A stretch of DNA of 45,932 bases from Deltaproteobacteria bacterium. GTDB taxonomy: Bacteria; Desulfobacterota; Binatia; HRBIN30; JACQVA1. Shown in pieces: positions 41,557 through 45,932 of this stretch. The first letter of the stretch is position 1. Each line of letters begins with the position of its first letter. A model generated the notes under the pieces. The model was given only the letters and a program-made list of their open reading frames with translations, was not told the DNA's origin and made no database searches. The stretch covers positions 1-45,932 of the forward strand of contig JACQVA010000116.1 in NCBI GenBank assembly GCA_016210005.1, given 5' to 3'. Made by a program: the position numbers and the translations under genes.

Positions 41557-42498
41557 TCATGCCACAGCTCTACCGGATGCGCCCGCATCGGCCGGCGCTT
41601 GCACCGGCCCGGCGGCCGAGTAGCCGAGCTTGGCCGCCAGGTTGAACACTACCCAGGCACCACAGCGACTGCAGTCAACGTCGTTGCCGTAGCAGCAGAA
41701 GGGGGTGACGAATTGATCGCCTTCCATCCACAGCGGCAGAACGTTGGCCTGAGATGGGCACGCGGAGGTGACCCGCTCGCAATGCGGCGGCAACATCAGC
41801 TCCAAGCTCCGCGCCGAGTTGCGGATGAAGCCGGGGTAGCACGTCTTCAGCCGCACGACTTCGCGTACGGCGGCCGCCCGCTCTTCGTTGGTTGCCCAAG
41901 CGTCTTCGCTGACGCCGCGAGCCGGCGGCACATAGAAGGAGAAGGTCATCCAACCGACGCGGGTAGGGCGCAGCGCGCGCACGAGTTCTTCGAGCCGGTG
42001 CTGGTTGCGTTTGGTCACCACGCACTGCACCTGCACCGGCGTGGCGAAATCGGCCGCCATGCGCTCGAAGGTGCGCAGCACCTTGGCGTACGTGCCGCGG
42101 CCACGGATGGCGTCGTTGATCTCCTGCGGGCCGTCGAGGCTGACGACGTAGAGTACGTCGGGGCCGAAATCGACCAGCGCCACCGTGCCGTTGGTGGTGA
42201 TGGTGTTGCGTGCAAACAATTTCACCCCTTCGGCGAGCAGACGATGGCGCAGCAGCGGCTCGCCGCCCATCCAGAGCATCGAGACGATGCCATGACGATC
42301 GCGCAGCCCGGCCAGGGTTTCGAGCATGGCGTCATCGCCCATCTCATCGCGCACCGAGGCGGGCTCTTCGTTGGGGTTGCCGTCGCGGTAGATGAAGCAG
42401 TGCGCGCACGCGAGGTTGCAGCGGTTGGTGATGTTCACCATCGCCGCCGGATAGCGCGCGTCCTCGCGGTAGTGCCCAGTCAGCCTGGCGCGAATCAT
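41557..42498 (-). CDS. Radical SAM protein with C-terminal cysteine-rich region
   Basis: 313 residues from the ATG at 42496-42498; a TTG 13 codons earlier is possible. The radical SAM cluster motif is CNLACAHC (NITNRCNLACAHCFIYRDGN), followed by MLWMGGEPLLR, the GGE motif for SAM. C-terminal cysteines (about 235-310: PHCERVTSACPSQANV, FVTPFCCYGNDVDCSRCGAW) resemble a SPASM/twitch auxiliary cluster site. It may modify a peptide, cofactor or the neighbouring Mo enzyme; 154 bases upstream of that gene on the same strand. The 154-base gap has no supported gene. Confidence 0.85.
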   Translation of the reverse strand: MIRARLTGHYREDARYPAAMVNITNRCNLACAHCFIYRDGNPNEEPASVRDEMGDDAMLETLAGLRDRHGIVSMLWMGGEPLLRHRLLAEGVKLFARNTITTNGTVALVDFGPDVLYVVSLDGPQEINDAIRGRGTYAKVLRTFERMAADFATPVQVQCVVTKRNQHRLEELVRALRPTRVGWMTFSFYVPPARGVSEDAWATNEERAAAVREVVRLKTCYPGFIRNSARSLELMLPPHCERVTSACPSQANVLPLWMEGDQFVTPFCCYGNDVDCSRCGAWVVFNLAAKLGYSAAGPVQAPADAGASGRAVA

Positions 42499-42545
42499 TA
42501 CGCCAACCCGGCTACCCCAGCCGCAGCCCAAAGGCAACCGCGTAT

Positions 42546-42565
42546 GAGGTATGGCGAGGTATGGC
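42546..42565 (-). repeat. Tandem 10-bp repeat upstream of the radical SAM gene
   Basis: GAGGTATGGC occurs twice in a row (42546-42555 and 42556-42565), 47 bases upstream of the radical SAM start in the 272-base region between it and the divergent acyl-CoA dehydrogenase. It is a candidate binding site for a regulator or a chance duplication. The surrounding region holds no gene I can support. Confidence 0.55.
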
Positions 42566-42642
42566 CAACGGCCGCGCCGCGACCACGATGCTCACCGCTC
42601 AGCCAGCCTTGTGCTGGACTACGCACCGCACCCTGCCCGCGG

Positions 42643-42670
42643 TTGAGCACGTAGGTGTAGACCTTATGCT
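42643..42670 (+). promoter_or_regulatory. Candidate promoter for the acyl-CoA dehydrogenase pair
   Basis: TTGAGC (42643-42648) and TATGCT (42665-42670) on the plus strand have a 16-base spacer, a fair match to a sigma-70-like pair. The predicted start lies about 95 bases before the ATG of the first acyl-CoA dehydrogenase. Only pattern matching supports it. Confidence 0.35.
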
Positions 42671-42770
42671 CATGTCGCGATGGTCCCGGCTTGTGAGCCG
42701 TACCAAGATAGTGATCCAATTGAACTAGCGCCGGCCCTTGGCTACGGTTCGCGCCGGGAGGAGTTCTCGC

Positions 42771-43949
42771 ATGGACCACGAACAATTTCGTGCCGAGACC
42801 AGCCACTGGCTGCGGGCCAATGCCCCGGAGTCGATGTTTGGTGCGCCTAAGTCAGTGGACGAAATCTGCTGGGGCGGCCGCAAGGCTAGCTACCCGCCCG
42901 ACGTCAAGCGTTGGCTCGAGGTCATGGCCGAGCGCGGCTGGACGGCTCCGATGTGGCCCAAGCAGTACGGCGGCGGCGACCTCAGCCGCGAAGAGGCGAA
43001 AATCTTGGCTCAGGAAATGGCCAAGCTGCAGCTGCGCCCGCCATTGACCGGCTTCGGACTCTCAATGATCGGCCCACTGCTGCTGCAAGAGGGTAGTGAG
43101 GACTTGAAGCGCATCCACATCTCGCCGATCGTCCGCGGCGAGATTCGCTGGTGCCAAGGCTACTCCGAACCCGGTGCCGGCTCGGATCTCGCCAGCCTGC
43201 AAACCCGCGCCGAGATCGACGGCGACTACTTCGTCCTCAATGGCCAGAAGATTTGGACCTCTTACGCTGACAAGTCGGACTGGATGTTCATCCTCGTGCG
43301 CACCGACCCCAACGCCCGCAAGCAAGACGGCATCACCTTCCTGTTGCTGGATATGGGCAGCCCCGGCGTCTCGGTGAAGCCCATCCTGCTCATCAGCGGA
43401 TCGTCGCCATTCTGCGAGACCTTCCTCGATAATGTCCGCGTGCCGCGCGCCAACGTGGTCGGCAAGGTCAACGGCGGCTGGGCCATGGCCAAGGCCCTGC
43501 TCGGCCATGAACGCACGATGATCGCCGATGTCTTCAAGGATCGCGTGCCCGGCAACCCGCTGGTCGACTTGGCGCGCAAGTACATCGGCGGTGACACCCA
43601 CGTTGCCGACCCGATCGTGCGCGATCGCATCGCACAGGTGGAGATGGACCAACACTGCTTGGATCTGACGCTCGACCGCGCCCGCGACGGCGCCAAGGCC
43701 GGCCATAAGCCGGGCCCGGAGACCTCGATCTTCAAGTACTACGGCACCGAGACCAACATGCGCCGCCGAGAACTGATGGTCGATATCTTGGGCCCACAAG
43801 GCCTGGGCTGGGAGGGCGCCGGTTTCGACGACAAGGAACTGGCAATTACCCGCGACTGGCTGCGCTCACGCGGCAACTCGATCGAGGGCGGCACTTCCGA
43901 GATCCAACTCAACATTATCGCCAAGCGCGTGTTGGGTTTGCCGGACTGA
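42771..43949 (+). CDS. Acyl-CoA dehydrogenase (large/catalytic subunit type)
   Basis: 392 residues; GGAGGAG lies seven bases before the ATG. Typical ACAD layout: N-terminal helical domain to about 120 (WTAPMWPKQYGGGDLS, LSREEAKILAQEMAKLQL), beta domain with YSEPGAGSDLASLQTRAEIDGDYFVLNGQKIWTSYA, and C-terminal helical domain with ILGPQGLGWEG, and SIEGGTSEIQLNIIAKRVLGLP near the end (the E-G-T-S-E-I motif binds FAD). A Trp/Arg-rich stretch and the extra ISGSSPFCETFLDNVRVP are typical of the large-chain FadE/CaiA group. Oxidises an acyl-CoA thioester; substrate not inferable. It lies 67 bases before a second ACAD. Confidence 0.92.
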   Translation: MDHEQFRAETSHWLRANAPESMFGAPKSVDEICWGGRKASYPPDVKRWLEVMAERGWTAPMWPKQYGGGDLSREEAKILAQEMAKLQLRPPLTGFGLSMIGPLLLQEGSEDLKRIHISPIVRGEIRWCQGYSEPGAGSDLASLQTRAEIDGDYFVLNGQKIWTSYADKSDWMFILVRTDPNARKQDGITFLLLDMGSPGVSVKPILLISGSSPFCETFLDNVRVPRANVVGKVNGGWAMAKALLGHERTMIADVFKDRVPGNPLVDLARKYIGGDTHVADPIVRDRIAQVEMDQHCLDLTLDRARDGAKAGHKPGPETSIFKYYGTETNMRRRELMVDILGPQGLGWEGAGFDDKELAITRDWLRSRGNSIEGGTSEIQLNIIAKRVLGLPD

Positions 43950-43975
43950 CCGATGCCAGCGCCCAGCGCACGGTA

Positions 43976-44011
43976 ATCCGCAATTCGCAATCGGAGATCC
44001 GCAATCGGGAG
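43976..44011 (+). repeat. Short interspersed CGCAAT repeats between the two ACAD genes
   Basis: ATCCGCAAT occurs at 43976-43984 and 43997-44005, and CGCAATCGG at 43986-43994 and 44000-44008. The unit CCGCAAT or TCGCAAT therefore appears three times in 30 bases directly before the ribosome site (GGGAG) and ATG at 44017. Repeats of this kind occur as dispersed families; only one locus is visible here. Confidence 0.5.
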
Positions 44012-44016
44012 ATGTC

Positions 44017-45159
44017 ATGGCCCTGGTCTTCACCGAAGAGCAAGAACTGCTGCGCCACAGTGCGCGCGAGTTCGTCACCAAACAGAAGCCGCTGCGGCGG
44101 CTGCGGGCGCTGCGCGACGGCAATGATCCGGTCGGCTTCTCGCGCCAGGTGTGGGGCGAGATGGCACAGCTGGGCTGGCTGGCGATTCCGTTCCCGGAGC
44201 AGTACGGCGGCGCCGCGCTCGGCTACATGGACCTGATCGTGTTGATGGAGGAGCTGGGGCGCGGCTTGTTACCCGAGCCGATGCTGTCCGCGGTGTTGCT
44301 GGGCGGCAACGCGATCGCGCGCGGTGGTTCGGGGACACAGAAGGAAACGCTGCTGCCGCCTCTGATTGAGGGCAAACTATTGGTGACCGTTGCGGTGCAG
44401 GAGCCCGGGAGCCGCTACGATCTCTGCCATGTTGCTACCCGTGCCGCTCGTGCCGGCGCCGGCTGGCAGTTGAGCGGCACCAAGGCGCTGGTGCCCGACG
44501 GCCATGTCGCCGACCGCATCATCATTCCGGCGCGCACCGCGGGTGAGGTCACTGAGCGTGCCGGTGTGACACTGTTCTTAGTGAGCCCACAAGCGGCGGG
44601 CGTCTCGGTTGTGCGGCAGTCAACCGTCGATGGTCGCAACGCGGCGCTCGTGCGATTGCAGAACGTCGCGGTTGGCGAAGATGACGTGATCGGCAGCATG
44701 GGCCAGGGGGCAGAGCTGCTGGCTGCGGTCGTGGATCGGGCCACCATTGGGGTTTGTGCCGAGATGCTCGGCAGCATGGCCGCGGCCTTCGAGATGACGC
44801 TGGACTATCTCAAAACCCGCACGCAATTCGGTGTGCTCATCGGCACCTTCCAGGCGCTCAAGCACCGCGCCGCCAAGATCTTTGTCGAGCTCGAACTGGC
44901 GCGCTCGGCGGTGATGGCGGCAGCGCAAGCGGCGGACGCGCAGCAGCCCCAGCTGCCGCGCCTGGTATCGCTCGCCAAGGCCCGCTGCGCCGATGCTTTC
45001 ATCCTTACCGCCAACGAAGGCGTACAGATGCACGGCGGTATCGGCATGACCGACGAGCACGACATCGGCTTCTTCCTCAAGCGCGCCCGCGCCGCCGCCA
45101 TGATCTTCGGCGACGCCGCTTTTCATCGCAACCGTTACGCGGCTACTGGCGGATACTAG
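44017..45159 (+). CDS. Acyl-CoA dehydrogenase (partner subunit type)
   Basis: 380 residues; GGGAG precedes the ATG. ACAD fold: LVFTEEQELLRHSAREFV, EMAQLGWLAIPFPEQYGGAALGYMDLIVLMEELGRGLLPEPM, LSGTKALVPDGHVAD, DYLKTRTQFGVLIGTFQALKHRAAKIF, and C-terminal GVQMHGGIGMTDEHDIGFFLKRARAA. Where the catalytic subunit has E-P-G-A-G-S-D-L, this one has QEPGSRYDLCHVATRA, a divergence seen in partner subunits of heterotetrameric FadE pairs (recalled). The neighbouring ACAD has the intact version. The two likely form a heteromer, though each could act alone. Confidence 0.88.
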   Translation: MALVFTEEQELLRHSAREFVTKQKPLRRLRALRDGNDPVGFSRQVWGEMAQLGWLAIPFPEQYGGAALGYMDLIVLMEELGRGLLPEPMLSAVLLGGNAIARGGSGTQKETLLPPLIEGKLLVTVAVQEPGSRYDLCHVATRAARAGAGWQLSGTKALVPDGHVADRIIIPARTAGEVTERAGVTLFLVSPQAAGVSVVRQSTVDGRNAALVRLQNVAVGEDDVIGSMGQGAELLAAVVDRATIGVCAEMLGSMAAAFEMTLDYLKTRTQFGVLIGTFQALKHRAAKIFVELELARSAVMAAAQAADAQQPQLPRLVSLAKARCADAFILTANEGVQMHGGIGMTDEHDIGFFLKRARAAAMIFGDAAFHRNRYAATGGY

Positions 45160-45313
45160 GGCGAGGCGGAGCGGAGTAGTGACTTCGCACGGCCGCTATC
45201 CGCGGGGTCGGCGTGCTTCAGCGAACCCGGGCCGGTCATGTTGCTCGATCGCAGCGCTATTGCTCGCGTGCCACGTGTGATAGTGGTGACCGCATCCGCA
45301 AGAGGTTCTCGTT

Positions 45314-45838
45314 GTGAGTGGGCCGGCACGTCTCCCCTATTACACGTACTCAGATTATCGGTGCTTCGAGGAATCGACGGACGCCAAGCACGAATATGTG
45401 CACGGACAAATCCTGGCGATGGCCGGCGGCACTCCGGAACACGCAGCCCTAGCTACCGCCATAATCGGTCTCCTCGAACGGCGCCTGGCCGGTGGTCCGT
45501 GCTACCCGTTCTCGTCGGATCTTCGCGTGCGCGTGCGTGCGACCGGCCTCGCCACCTATCCCGACGTGACGGTCATCTGTGGCGATCTGGAGCGGGACGC
45601 GGAGGATCCAAATGCAGCGGTGAATCCGACGGTATTGGTAGAGGTACTGAGCCCCAGCACCGAGGAGTATGATCGCGGCGAGAAGGCAGCTCACTACCGA
45701 ACGATCCCGTCATTGCGCGAGTATCTGCTGGTGTCGCATCGCGAGCGGCGCATCGAGCGCTGGTGGCGACACGGAACAGACGACTGGGAGCGCCAGAGCG
45801 CCGGCGGGGGCGAGGTCCTGCACCTATCCGCGCTCTGA
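45314..45838 (+). CDS. Uma2-family (DUF820) putative restriction-like nuclease
   Basis: 174 residues from the GTG at 45314. PD-(D/E)xK-fold signatures: EYVHGQILAMAGGTPEHAAL, YPDVTVICGD (acidic residue), LVEVLSPSTEEYDRGEKAAHYRTIPSLREYLLVS with Glu and Lys. Uma2 proteins are common as multi-copy, orphan proteins in many bacteria with no proven function. The stop comes soon after EVLHLSAL. A shifted frame would continue LTLPDLWPLDTEVGLR, similar to typical family tails, so a frameshift or sequencing error near 45833 is possible. The 154 bases upstream and 94 bases downstream contain no other supported gene. Confidence 0.8.
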   Translation: MSGPARLPYYTYSDYRCFEESTDAKHEYVHGQILAMAGGTPEHAALATAIIGLLERRLAGGPCYPFSSDLRVRVRATGLATYPDVTVICGDLERDAEDPNAAVNPTVLVEVLSPSTEEYDRGEKAAHYRTIPSLREYLLVSHRERRIERWWRHGTDDWERQSAGGGEVLHLSAL

Positions 45839-45932
45839 CCCTGCCCGACTTGTGGCCTCTGGACACGGAGGTTGGATTGCGGTAGACGTACATGCGTGAC
45901 GGCGGTGGTGGAAGCGGCGGGGTTGGTTTTTC

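Overview
The window is a GC-rich, densely coded stretch of a bacterial chromosome, and it looks like a metagenomic or poorly cultured lineage. Many features fit a deltaproteobacterium-like organism: an isc cluster with HscA/HscB, CheD-containing chemotaxis genes, an NtrC-type kinase/regulator pair, GTG/TTG starts and tight overlaps. A secreted protein ends in two EF-hand-like repeats of the form T-V-D-E-L-V-x-G-V-N. From memory this ending is common in Candidatus Binatota (Desulfobacterota_B) assemblies; that placement is inference. No rRNA, tRNA, CRISPR array or phage was seen. The only mobile-element trace is the C-terminal end of an IS66-type transposase at the left edge.

Layout. 1-2.0 kb: IS66 remnant, a zinc-ribbon-like small protein and an RlmL-type rRNA methyltransferase. 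2.1-7.8 kb (minus): an Fe-S assembly operon iscS-iscU-iscA-hscB-hscA-iscX, followed by an Rrf2 regulator and a conserved hypothetical, and closed by a strong hairpin. 8.0-11.7 kb: endonuclease III (divergent from iscS), an NTF2-like protein, a PlsC-like acyltransferase, a GST-like protein and PdxH. 11.9-13.2 kb (minus): DAHP synthase, preceded by a leader ORF packed with Tyr, Phe and Trp codons and a hairpin with a T-tract, i.e. an aromatic amino acid attenuator. 13.2-16.6 kb (minus): HAD hydrolase, PLP decarboxylase and amidase. 16.7-23.4 kb (minus): a complete seven-gene chemotaxis cluster cheA-mcp-cheW-cheR-cheD-cheB-cheY.

23.8-31.3 kb (plus): five genes, the last four overlapping or nearly so. 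They encode a secreted lamin-tail/TSP3/CotH-kinase/dockerin-like protein, a VTC-domain (polyphosphate polymerase-like) protein, a DUF4956 membrane protein, an HlyD-type adaptor fused to a phytase/DUF3616-like propeller, and a TolC-like outer-membrane channel. CotH, VTC and DUF4956 are known companions without an agreed function. The trans-envelope conduit joined to them is the most interesting possible new system here.

31.4-37.8 kb (minus): a degenerate receiver with Glu at the phospho-Asp position, an NtrC-family activator with its histidine kinase, an alpha/beta hydrolase and a dynamin-like GTPase. 37.9-45.9 kb: a class II aldolase, a large molybdopterin oxidoreductase beside a radical SAM protein (both minus), two acyl-CoA dehydrogenases likely acting as a heteromeric pair (plus), and a Uma2-type nuclease-fold protein. 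The catabolic genes (GST, amidase, acyl-CoA dehydrogenases, Mo enzyme, aldolase) suggest a versatile heterotroph able to use unusual organic substrates.
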